DNA of 6,719 nucleotides from Candidatus Nitrosopolaris nunavutensis (GTDB lineage Archaea; Thermoproteota; Nitrososphaeria; Nitrososphaerales; Nitrososphaeraceae). The position numbers were made by a program, and so were the translations under genes. Where the stretch lies: assembly GCA_002501855.1 (NCBI GenBank), contig DAOM01000135.1, positions 1 to 6,719 on the forward strand, written 5' to 3'. This document shows positions 1-6,009 of this stretch, in pieces (the stretch's first letter is position 1; the number at the start of each line of letters is the position of its first letter). The notes below the pieces were generated by a model, which was not told where the DNA came from, did not search any database, and was given only the letters and a program-made list of their open reading frames with translations.

Positions 1-39
1 TAGTTGTTCGCTATGCTTCAAATCCATCACGGTCTTGGC

Positions 40-3000
40 TTAGAATAGGGCACTTAGTATAATACCCGCTGCAACAGAAGGGCCTACTATCTCGGCATAG
101 CTGAATCCCAGTGAAGGAATGCTTGCTTGATTGTTATTAATTTTGTTAGTAGAACTAATACCTGGTAGGCTTGCTATAGAGTTAGACAGCGATGGCTTTG
201 CAGTGCTAGTTATTACAGCGAGTGAATTCCCTCTCTGTTCTGCCAACCAAACATTACCGTGAGAATCAGATGTTATCCACTGAACAAACGGTGACTGTTG
301 AGGAATATTGACTTCTTTATTTTCTCCTGTCCTAGGGTCTATCACCGCTATTTTGTTTATTGTGTGTTCTGCCACCCATAAATTACGATTATTGTCTAGC
401 GTCATTCCAAATGGAAGCCCGTTTGGATCGAGGGGCGAGTATTGATTAAAAGTCTTAAGTACGGTGTTAAAAATAGAAACCGCGTGGCCATCATGTTCAG
501 AGATATAGATATCTCCAGTTGTCGGATCAGCGAGCAGGGCAGTAGGGCTTTTAAGTGTATTATTTGTACCTGCAATAGGAGCATACTCGCTCACTTTGTA
601 GTTTTTCGTGGGATCGATGTTGGCTAATTTTCCTATTCCTGATTCCGCTATCCATATTTGACCAGACTGGTCTATGATTATCCCTAACGGAGCGGCATTC
701 ATGCTTGGAAGTTTTATTGGTGTTGAGAAGCTCTTCGATTGAATATTGAATCTCAAGATCTCATTAGCACTGGCCAGAGAAATCCAAACATTAGTCGAGT
801 TCGAGTCCACGGCTATCCCCGATGGTACTCCTTGAACTGGTAGCTTGTACAACTGTGCTGTGTTAGTTTCTGGCTTGTAAAGACCAAGATCTTTGATTAT
901 AGGATCGATAAACCAGATATCATTACTTGAGGGATCTAGTGCCATGGAAGTAATTAGACTCGTACCAGCAATTTTATGCTCAGTATATTTGGTCGTATTC
1001 AGATTAAAGTCAAAAATCCTACCACTGTTTATGCTACTATCCCCTGTCCAAATTAGGTTTCTGCTTTTGTCATAAAGAATGAATAATGGCTGAGCATTAT
1101 TTGCAGGCATCTTGTATTCTTTAACGCTGAAGACGAAATCTCCTAATTTGGGTTTAAGAAACAGATTGTATTCTGTAACAATATCAAGCGCGTTCGCCTT
1201 TGCCTGCATTGCTTCAATTTGTAGATTCCATGGTCCGGCAAGTCCAAATGCAGCATTAACTGAAAATATCCCTTTTGAGGCCTTATCAGCGTCTACAGTT
1301 ATTGGTCCAATCCCCTTCTCAGTTTGGGTGTATCTTAGCTGAACAGACGATATATCAATTGGATTTCCGTTGGAATCAGTATATGAAATTTTAAAATTGT
1401 TATTTCCTGGCGTATAGGGATTAATTGATAGGGTTACTCTATCGTTATTTTCAACAAAATTCGTCGTTGTAAAACCTTGCTGCTGTGTTGTAAATGCATT
1501 TGCTATATTCAAGCCTGGGAGGTTCTGTTGTTGTTGTTGTAGCTGTTGTAGTTGGGTCTGAAATTCACCTGCAGGCAATCCAGTATTAACGAGTACTGCA
1601 ACAGCGGCCAGCAATGCCAAACCGACAAATGCTTCTGCTTTTGTAGTCTTGGCAAATTTTGAAATAACTGCGTTGCCATTAAGATAATGGTTACTAGACC
1701 CACTTTCAGATTCGGATCCTTTTTTGGCAACTGATTTATCTATTTTGGATTGACCACCCCCTCCGGCAATGCTAGCAGTCGGTGCTACAAGTACCACTTT
1801 CAGATTATCTCTTTGAATAATCATTTGATTATAAGCTCCAATCCCTATCATCACGGCTGCGAGAATGAGCTTGGCAATCAATGCCTTTCCATACAACGAC
1901 GCTAGTGTTAAAGCAAGATTGGGTTCGAGAAGGTAGAGTAAGAACGGTCCGGTAATTACGATAATCCCAAGAATTACTACAGGAATTGTTGAAAACCGTG
2001 GGATAATAAGCGACAGAAGGGATGCCTTAACATATCCGTCTGTTTGGGATCGCTTAACAGCAGGAACTACTACAAACGCAAGATATATTACACCACCAAT
2101 CCACAACGAAGCAGCCAAGTTGTGTGTAAAATCTATCAAGATCGGTATTGATGCAGGATTTAGGGATGCTCCATGACCAATTACACTAGTCGTTACTAAC
2201 GCAATTAGTCCTACTCCGAGCAATCCATAGATAATCCTATTTTGGGTGATTATGCCTTTATTTTTTCTTTGGTTACGAAACAAAACAGCAGACAAGCCAA
2301 TTAAAACGAACGATGTAACTAATCTGATAACCCAAACTCCACCAAATTTCGTTGCAATAGCATCAACTATCCCGACATCTAGTGACTTGGCCTCAGCGTA
2401 GATCATTCCAAAGTCAGAGGCTATAAGTATGCCAGAGCCGATAATCATCAGAATTGCAATTCTCTTGTCAATCATTCGACGTATTTCCTTTATTGCACCT
2501 GAAAACCAATCGATTTTAGTTACTGGCTTCCACAACCACAATGTTGCGAAAGCTCCACCAACTACAATAACTTGGCCGACAAGTGTTGGGAATCTAGCAA
2601 ATGCTTCTGGGAGATAGAGCTGAGAAGATTGACCATTACCACCGTTTGCAATAGCGGTAGGGATTGCGGCCTGTCCGACCCCAAATACGAACGCATTTTC
2701 TGTAACATGCCCATCCGTTTCGGAAAGCATTTTTGTAGAAACCGTATATATTCCATCTTTAATACCTGGCGGGAGTGTAACGCTTAAAGCAGTATGATCG
2801 CCGTTGACATAGTGGTCATCTTTCATATCAATTTCCTTCCCGCCGGCATCCAGGACTTTTATTGAACTATAATGAATGTCGACCGGTTCGCTTAGGTGGA
2901 CGACTACTTTAGATGGTGGCGTAGGTAATGACTGAGACGGGGACGGATCGCTTCCTATTACAAATGCATGAGCGTAAGCTTTAGGTATCAAAGGAAGCAT

Positions 3001-3081
3001 TGGTGAAGCCAAAGATATCGAAGCCGCGATAGCCACAATCGCGAAATAATAATCAAACTTCCTCCTCTTCTGCGTAATCAA
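40..3081 (-). CDS. CopC-CopD copper protein fused to a seven-bladed Vgb-like beta-propeller
   Basis: Predicted exported and membrane copper-handling protein of 1013 aa. A signal peptide (residues 1-37, ending AYA) is followed by a CopC domain (38-136). Its expected Cu(II) ligands are visible: the mature N-terminal His38, and Asp123 and His125 in TDGHVTENAFVFGV. The CopD domain (about 160-503) has eight likely helices, with His303 (GHGA) and His320 ahead of AASLWIGG. The loop between helices 7 and 8 (about 420-483) is long, polar and Ser/Gly/Lys-rich. A Gln-rich linker (508-520) leads to a beta-sandwich region (about 540-645) like the YtkA/FixH-type domains that follow some CopDs. Seven repeats of the form P-G-(I/M)-x-x-D...(I/V)W-(I/V)-A-E (about 665-958) match the Vgb/SMP-30 propeller. 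A helix at 995-1012 ends the chain. Topology puts CopC and the propeller outside. The start is TTG, with a stop four codons upstream and no ATG before residue 28. Lyase activity is not implied. Confidence 0.9.
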   Translation of the reverse strand: MITQKRRKFDYYFAIVAIAASISLASPMLPLIPKAYAHAFVIGSDPSPSQSLPTPPSKVVVHLSEPVDIHYSSIKVLDAGGKEIDMKDDHYVNGDHTALSVTLPPGIKDGIYTVSTKMLSETDGHVTENAFVFGVGQAAIPTAIANGGNGQSSQLYLPEAFARFPTLVGQVIVVGGAFATLWLWKPVTKIDWFSGAIKEIRRMIDKRIAILMIIGSGILIASDFGMIYAEAKSLDVGIVDAIATKFGGVWVIRLVTSFVLIGLSAVLFRNQRKNKGIITQNRIIYGLLGVGLIALVTTSVIGHGASLNPASIPILIDFTHNLAASLWIGGVIYLAFVVVPAVKRSQTDGYVKASLLSLIIPRFSTIPVVILGIIVITGPFLLYLLEPNLALTLASLYGKALIAKLILAAVMIGIGAYNQMIIQRDNLKVVLVAPTASIAGGGGQSKIDKSVAKKGSESESGSSNHYLNGNAVISKFAKTTKAEAFVGLALLAAVAVLVNTGLPAGEFQTQLQQLQQQQQNLPGLNIANAFTTQQQGFTTTNFVENNDRVTLSINPYTPGNNNFKISYTDSNGNPIDISSVQLRYTQTEKGIGPITVDADKASKGIFSVNAAFGLAGPWNLQIEAMQAKANALDIVTEYNLFLKPKLGDFVFSVKEYKMPANNAQPLFILYDKSRNLIWTGDSSINSGRIFDFNLNTTKYTEHKIAGTSLITSMALDPSSNDIWFIDPIIKDLGLYKPETNTAQLYKLPVQGVPSGIAVDSNSTNVWISLASANEILRFNIQSKSFSTPIKLPSMNAAPLGIIIDQSGQIWIAESGIGKLANIDPTKNYKVSEYAPIAGTNNTLKSPTALLADPTTGDIYISEHDGHAVSIFNTVLKTFNQYSPLDPNGLPFGMTLDNNRNLWVAEHTINKIAVIDPRTGENKEVNIPQQSPFVQWITSDSHGNVWLAEQRGNSLAVITSTAKPSLSNSIASLPGISSTNKINNNQASIPSLGFSYAEIVGPSVAAGIILSALF

Positions 3082-3257
3082 GGGTTGTCCTTAATTTTTA
3101 TATGGCATACATAATATAAGATTTTTTCTGTTTTACTAGTGCAAGTATCGAATCAAGTGTTGTTGTCCGCCTATTTATCTGTATATAATAGTTGATGGCA
3201 GTTAGATATTCGACGATTACACCATAAACATTAATAGATAATATCCTACATAGACCC
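3082..3257. promoter_or_regulatory. Divergent promoter region between the CopC-CopD fusion and the 259-aa exported protein
   Basis: The two genes are transcribed away from each other across 176 AT-rich bases. Reading the minus strand, TATA-like tracts lie at 3112-3120 (CTTATATTA) and 3094-3104 (ATATAAAAAT). The first, about 35 nt from the TTG, fits archaeal spacing with a short leader that would contain AAGGA. On the plus strand the AT-rich stretch 3228-3246 is about 25 nt before the TTG at 3258 and is a weak TATA candidate; GTATATAATA at 3181-3190 is a stronger match but lies about 70 nt away. The head-to-head arrangement would allow co-regulation. No clear operator was seen. Confidence 0.4.
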
Positions 3258-4037
3258 TTGAGGAAATATCAGTTCGTCATGCTCCAGCTTAGTATCCGCG
3301 CATTTCCTGCTTTAATTATCTGCTTTTTGATTGTGTTGGTGGTACTATCTCAAAATGTTCTTATCAAGCTAGCTTCGGCCCACATAACTAAAAAGTTTGG
3401 TAGTATCCAAGTACAAGTTGGTTGGAACGGTGAACCGCCGTTAACAGGTCAACTTAACAGCGTAATATTTGACGTTAATCAGACGAGTGGCAAAACTCAG
3501 ACACCTATAATTAATGCCTTGGCCAATATGAACATACTTGTAAAGTATGGTGGAATAACGAAGTCGCTTGATTTTTTACCCTCTCCAACAACCGACGGAT
3601 TATATCTTGGCAAGATGATCCCAAGTAGAGTTGGATCCTATTACGTTGTTCTCAATGGGACGATACAAGGGCAGAAGATTAGTTCCCAATTACCTCTCGA
3701 TCTAGTAGACAGTAGTCAGAAACTGGCCTTCCCGGATACAGTAACTGGTTCTGGCACAGATGCTACAGTCACAGGTGGCAGCGCTAGCACTAGCACTAAC
3801 ACAAACAATATAGGACCACAGCTACAGGGTATTGTTAGCCAACTTGCTAATCAGATTGATTCGGTAAAAAGTGTGATAGGTTCCGTTGCCAAGAGCAATG
3901 CGGATACCATGAAATCGGTTCAAGATGTAAAGAGTGCAGCAGATCGATCCTACTTGATTGGAATGGTTGGTATAGGGGCAGGGATAGCTGGAATAGTTAT
4001 TGCATCATTGGCACTTTCTCGAAAACGTGCGATGTAA
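3258..4037 (+). CDS. Exported beta-sandwich-like protein with helical stalk and C-terminal membrane anchor (function unknown)
   Basis: A 259-aa secreted, membrane-anchored protein that I cannot place in a named family. Residues 1-41 form a signal peptide (hydrophobic core about 16-37, ending LASA), so the mature chain probably begins at His42 (HITKKFG). Residues 48-152 alternate beta-strand-like segments (SIQVQVGW, LNSVIFDV, MNILVKYG, LYLGKMIP, SYYVVLNG, QLPLDLV), suggesting an Ig-like or YtkA-like sandwich. A Ser/Thr/Gly linker (162-184) is followed by a helical stalk with regularly spaced hydrophobic residues (185-228). A membrane helix (232-254) ends with the basic tail SRKRAM. The strand order resembles that of the broken gene at 6010-6576. 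The start is the first in-frame candidate after a stop at 3225 (TTG, giving a basic MRKYQ end); an ATG at 3279 would also leave a usable signal peptide. The divergent CopC-CopD neighbour hints at a copper-related role, which is inference. Confidence 0.85.
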   Translation: MRKYQFVMLQLSIRAFPALIICFLIVLVVLSQNVLIKLASAHITKKFGSIQVQVGWNGEPPLTGQLNSVIFDVNQTSGKTQTPIINALANMNILVKYGGITKSLDFLPSPTTDGLYLGKMIPSRVGSYYVVLNGTIQGQKISSQLPLDLVDSSQKLAFPDTVTGSGTDATVTGGSASTSTNTNNIGPQLQGIVSQLANQIDSVKSVIGSVAKSNADTMKSVQDVKSAADRSYLIGMVGIGAGIAGIVIASLALSRKRAM

Positions 4038-4221
4038 GCTTGATGCTGCCGTCCCCCTCGTCAATAACAATCAACCCTAAATTTCTGTACGCAATCGACT
4101 TATTATCGAATCTTTTTGCTGTCTCTAGTGAATAACCTTGGAATAACGACCTTTTACTTGGATTTCTACATTTAGCTCCTTTGCGTTTGTTTTTTTGGGC
4201 ATAACTGTATATCAAGTCCAT
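3997..4221 (-). pseudogene. Doubtful small minus-strand gene, possibly frameshifted
   Basis: One frame is open from an ATG at 4221 to a stop at 3997 (74 codons), and its last 41 bases overlap the end of the 259-aa gene tail to tail. Its first half (KNKRKGAKCRNPSKRS) reads like out-of-frame sequence. Another frame starts with an ATG at 4202 and gives 25 codons that look more protein-like (MPKKTNAKELNVEIQVKGRY) before a stop at 4125-4127. The later part of the first frame (SLETAKRFDNKSIAYRNLGL, then IVIDEGDGSIKLT) also looks protein-like. Joining the two near 4125-4140 would need one frameshift. No convincing promoter or family match was seen, so this may be chance. Confidence 0.2.
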
Positions 4222-4241
4222 CTTTCGTGGCTGAATCTAGC

Positions 4242-4257
4242 ACGGCATCATTGCCGT
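4242..4257. repeat. Small perfect hairpin, 6-bp stem and 4-nt loop
   Basis: ACGGCA at 4242-4247 and TGCCGT at 4252-4257 are exact reverse complements around TCAT. The stem is GC-rich compared with its AT-rich surroundings. No T tract follows it on either strand, so it does not look like a bacterial-type terminator. Confidence 0.4.
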
Positions 4258-4417
4258 CGCGTAAGTGACTGCCTAAAAAATAATGCTATTGTTTATCATC
4301 ATTGAAAATAATGCCTCTTAAATCATATAATAAATTTCATTCTCATAAATTAACCTCATAAAAATCCATTTTTTTAAGCTTCCAATACTAGTATAGACAG
4401 ACAAGCCTACTCAAAAT

Positions 4418-4429
4418 GAATATATAACC
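4418..4429 (+). promoter_or_regulatory. TATA box of the CHRD protein gene
   Basis: TATATAA at 4421-4427 is centred about 27 nt upstream of the ATG at 4451. In archaea transcription starts roughly 25-27 nt downstream of the TATA centre, so the mRNA would begin at or next to the start codon and be leaderless. No Shine-Dalgarno sequence precedes the ATG, in agreement. Confidence 0.65.
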
Positions 4430-4450
4430 AGTATCAATAGAACTATTCTA

Positions 4451-5041
4451 ATGAATATTAGAAGAACATTTGGAACATTTCCCTTTGTAGTAGCAATATC
4501 CCTTCTTGCAATAGCAGGTAGTGGTTTTGCTGTTATATCCTCTAATACGGCTTTCGCACAACAACAACATTTCACTGCCAAACTATCAGGGGCCAACGAA
4601 GTACCTCCAATAACGTCAGCGGCGTCCGGCATGGCAGCGTTTGATCTTAACGCAGCAGGTACACAAATGAAATATACCTTGAATGTAACCAATATCAACC
4701 ATGTAATAGCAGCTCACATCCATATGGGCTCAAGTACTGCCAATGGACCAATTGTAGTTAATCTGTTTATTCCTTCGAAAGCTACTGGTAAAGTAGATGG
4801 GACACTTGCGCAGAGCAGCATTAACTCTACTAGTCTGATAGGACCATTAAAAGGTAAACAGATGACTGATTTAATTAGTCTTATCAACGGTGGCAAAGCG
4901 TATGTAAACGTTCACACAACACAAAACCCGCCCGGAGAAGTTCGAGGACAGATGTCATCTGGAAGTGCTACTTCGGCATCAACAGCAACAGCGGCATCAA
5001 CAGCACCAGCACCATCAACATCTTCAACTCCAAAATACTAA
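4451..5041 (+). CDS. Secreted CHRD-domain protein
   Basis: A 196-aa exported protein carrying one CHRD (chordin-type) domain. A signal peptide (residues 1-36) ends AFA before QQQHF. The CHRD domain (about 39-168) opens with FTAKLSGANEVPP and shows the hallmark HIHMG (89-93), GPIVVNLF (99-106) and VNVHTTQNPPGEVRGQ (152-167). The tail (170-194) is low complexity, made of Ser, Thr, Ala and Pro, and looks like a wall-spanning or glycosylated spacer; no membrane anchor follows it. The length is normal for a single-domain secreted CHRD protein. The biochemical role of CHRD in prokaryotes is not settled; extracellular or envelope binding is the usual guess. The ATG is supported by a well-spaced TATA box. 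It stands alone as a transcription unit with a T-rich tract about 55 nt after the stop. Confidence 0.92.
   Translation: MNIRRTFGTFPFVVAISLLAIAGSGFAVISSNTAFAQQQHFTAKLSGANEVPPITSAASGMAAFDLNAAGTQMKYTLNVTNINHVIAAHIHMGSSTANGPIVVNLFIPSKATGKVDGTLAQSSINSTSLIGPLKGKQMTDLISLINGGKAYVNVHTTQNPPGEVRGQMSSGSATSASTATAASTAPAPSTSSTPKY
4975..5005 (+). repeat. Short in-frame repeat in the CHRD protein tail
   Basis: GGCATCAACAGCA occurs at 4975-4987 and again at 4993-5005, an offset of 18 nt (six codons). It encodes part of the Ser/Thr/Ala/Pro tail, so the spacer probably grows and shrinks by slippage in whole codons. Confidence 0.5.
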
Positions 5042-5093
5042 GACAAGAACAAAAACTACATTGTCATAAAAGATAGGCAAAAGTAAGCTCTCA

Positions 5094-5108
5094 TTTCTTT
5101 TTATTTAT
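5094..5108 (+). terminator. T-rich tract, likely terminator of the CHRD gene
   Basis: A T-dominated run starts about 55 nt after the CHRD stop codon, with no hairpin in front of it. Archaeal RNA polymerase commonly terminates at such T tracts. The assignment rests on composition and position only. Confidence 0.35.
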
Positions 5109-5429
5109 TGTTGTAGTTATAGATTGTATCTTAATTGTTAAATCTCATAAAGCGGTATTATCTAGATTATCGGATCATTTACTCAACAGATTGAAAATTC
5201 GCTAGCCATGCACACAAGTAGCAACCACAAGAATACAATTAAATGATCATAGAATAAATCCCATCCCAATGACCATTGCATATGTACGTTAAGGCAATCA
5301 CAAAAGTTGCAAATAGACATCACGAAGCAACGTACCTTTATTTAGTGTCGGTCATATGGCTAGAACATTCCAACTTATACAAGGTCATATAAGCGGACCA
5401 CTACTCTGATGTAAATTATCACTACATGA

Positions 5430-5609
5430 ATGTTCTGTCAAAACACTAGTAAATACGTGAGGGACCACGACATCGTAGAATTTGTGAATGTCCGCACAAA
5501 GATAACCATAAAGGGAAAAGCAACATATTCACAAATTCTTTCCATGATTCCTGCAGAAATTACTACACGAATAAATTATGATAGGTCACATTTGGAATAT
5601 GTGATTTAA
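5430..5609 (+). CDS. Small ORF, 59 aa, possibly a real or remnant gene
   Basis: An ATG at 5430 opens 59 codons ending in TAA at 5607-5609. I do not recognise a family. From about residue 13 the translation looks like a genuine soluble protein: strand-like (IVEFVNVRTKITIKG) then helix-like (SQILSMIPAEITTRI), with a run of codons starting with a purine as in true genes. The antisense frame is partly open too but gives a less convincing product. A TATA-like CATATAAG at 5386-5393 would place transcription start about 14 nt before the ATG. Cysteine and arginine near the N-terminus do not help placement. It may be the intact small gene of the region or the middle of a decayed larger one; the inverted repeat at 5477-5539 lies inside it. 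Confidence 0.33.
   Translation: MFCQNTSKYVRDHDIVEFVNVRTKITIKGKATYSQILSMIPAEITTRINYDRSHLEYVI
5477..5539. repeat. 13-bp perfect inverted repeat with 37-nt spacer
   Basis: AGAATTTGTGAAT at 5477-5489 and ATTCACAAATTCT at 5527-5539 are exact reverse complements. With a two-base bulge the pairing extends a little further inwards (TGT with ACA). Both arms are inside the 59-codon ORF, so it may be either an RNA or DNA secondary structure or chance within coding sequence. No flanking target duplication was seen. Confidence 0.6.
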
Positions 5610-5684
5610 ACTGCGTCTGTCTTTCGTGCCGATGATAGCTACAAGCAAGATTTGGTTCGTCCAAGTATTGACACCAGGGCCCAC

Positions 5685-5702
5685 TATTATTATTATTATT
5701 AT
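5685..5702. repeat. (TAT)6 trinucleotide repeat
   Basis: Six perfect copies of TAT lie just beyond the stop codon of the minus-strand fragment at 5710-5922. It is a simple-sequence run, probably from replication slippage in non-coding DNA. Confidence 0.8.
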
Positions 5703-5709
5703 AAACGAG

Positions 5710-5922
5710 TCATTCCTGTTTGTCAACCCTGAATATTCCTATACCAAACAATGTCAGCATTACTAAAAAGATAACATGCGATAATTCTATATCTACAATT
5801 AGAATCAGTATGTCTTCAATCTTCGACGTAACATCAAAGAGATACATGGCCTCGATGATTGATAGCAAAAGGAAGCGGACGCGGTAGTGAATAACTATAC
5901 GGCGATGGTCGAGGAGCTTTAG
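5710..5922 (-). pseudogene. Minus-strand remnant of a small integral membrane protein
   Basis: A minus-strand frame is open from 5922 down to a TGA at 5710-5712 (70 codons). It reads as membrane protein: an amphipathic, basic start (LLDHRRIVIHYRVRF), a hydrophobic stretch (LLLSIIEAMYLF), then IEDILILIV and a clear helix (SHVIFLVMLTLFGIGIF) followed by RVDKQE. Possible starts are TTG at 5868 (52 aa) or ATG at 5847 (45 aa). The frame is closed upstream by a TGA at 5923-5925, yet continues protein-like for 13 codons beyond it, which suggests a truncated gene. The pattern of a helix ending GIGIF plus a charged residue faintly recalls YqhA/UPF0114 membrane proteins, but that is a weak guess. If so, most of the C-terminal half is missing. 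It could also be an intact tiny membrane protein. Confidence 0.33.
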
Positions 5923-6009
5923 TCAACAGCTACCTAGTTCGAGTGAGATTATATCAGAGCCAGTCTAACCCGCGTGTTGTGTAAAGAATGATATATTAGC
6001 GACACAGCA

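Larger units (their letters stand above)
4038..4450. other. Intergenic stretch between the 259-aa protein and the CHRD protein genes
   Basis: This stretch of about 410 bp has no convincing gene apart from the doubtful minus-strand ORF. It contains T-rich tracts on the plus strand (4187-4196, 4369-4375) that could end transcription of the upstream gene, as archaeal terminators are often simple T tracts. It also holds a small GC-rich hairpin (4242-4257), a 10-bp direct repeat AAAATAATGC (4277-4286 and 4305-4314) and a direct repeat CTCATAAA (4342-4349 and 4355-4362). The promoter of the CHRD gene lies at its right end. Confidence 0.6.
5042..6009. other. Long gene-poor stretch with coding fragments and inverted repeats
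   Basis: About 970 bp hold no ORF of 60 codons or more. They are not featureless. Short open segments with protein-like content occur at 5282-5392 (plus, 36 codons), 5430-5609 (plus, 59 codons) and 5710-5922 (minus, 70 codons). There is a 13-bp inverted repeat (5477-5539), a 9-bp inverted pair AGAACATTC/GAATGTTCT (5362-5370 and 5428-5436), a hairpin TCACAT-ATGTGA (5586-5604) and a TAT repeat (5685-5702). No tRNA, rRNA or CRISPR array was recognised. Decayed genes are the simplest explanation. Confidence 0.55.

Noticed and set aside
1509..1730. Alternative-frame ORF ending in an Asn/Tyr-rich run
   Set aside because: It is a shadow of the Gln-rich linker of the CopC-CopD fusion read in another frame on the same strand.
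4411..4698. Minus-strand 95-codon ORF across the start of the CHRD gene
   Set aside because: It is antisense to a well-supported signal peptide and CHRD domain, and its product is a Cys/Ala-rich mirror without domain character.
5685..5702. Repeat unit as a possible CRISPR or origin element
   Set aside because: It is only six copies of a trinucleotide, with no spacers or longer repeat units.
5911..5960. TTCGAGT-type T-loop hint of a tRNA gene
   Set aside because: The flanking bases do not form a T stem and no acceptor, D or anticodon arms could be built around it.
5810..5968. A plus-strand 52-aa reading (start MSSIFDVTSKRYMASM) rebuilt with two frameshifts
   Set aside because: The minus strand of the same stretch gives an uninterrupted 70-codon membrane-protein-like frame, which needs fewer assumptions; the near-palindromic bases around 5820-5840 make both strands read alike there.
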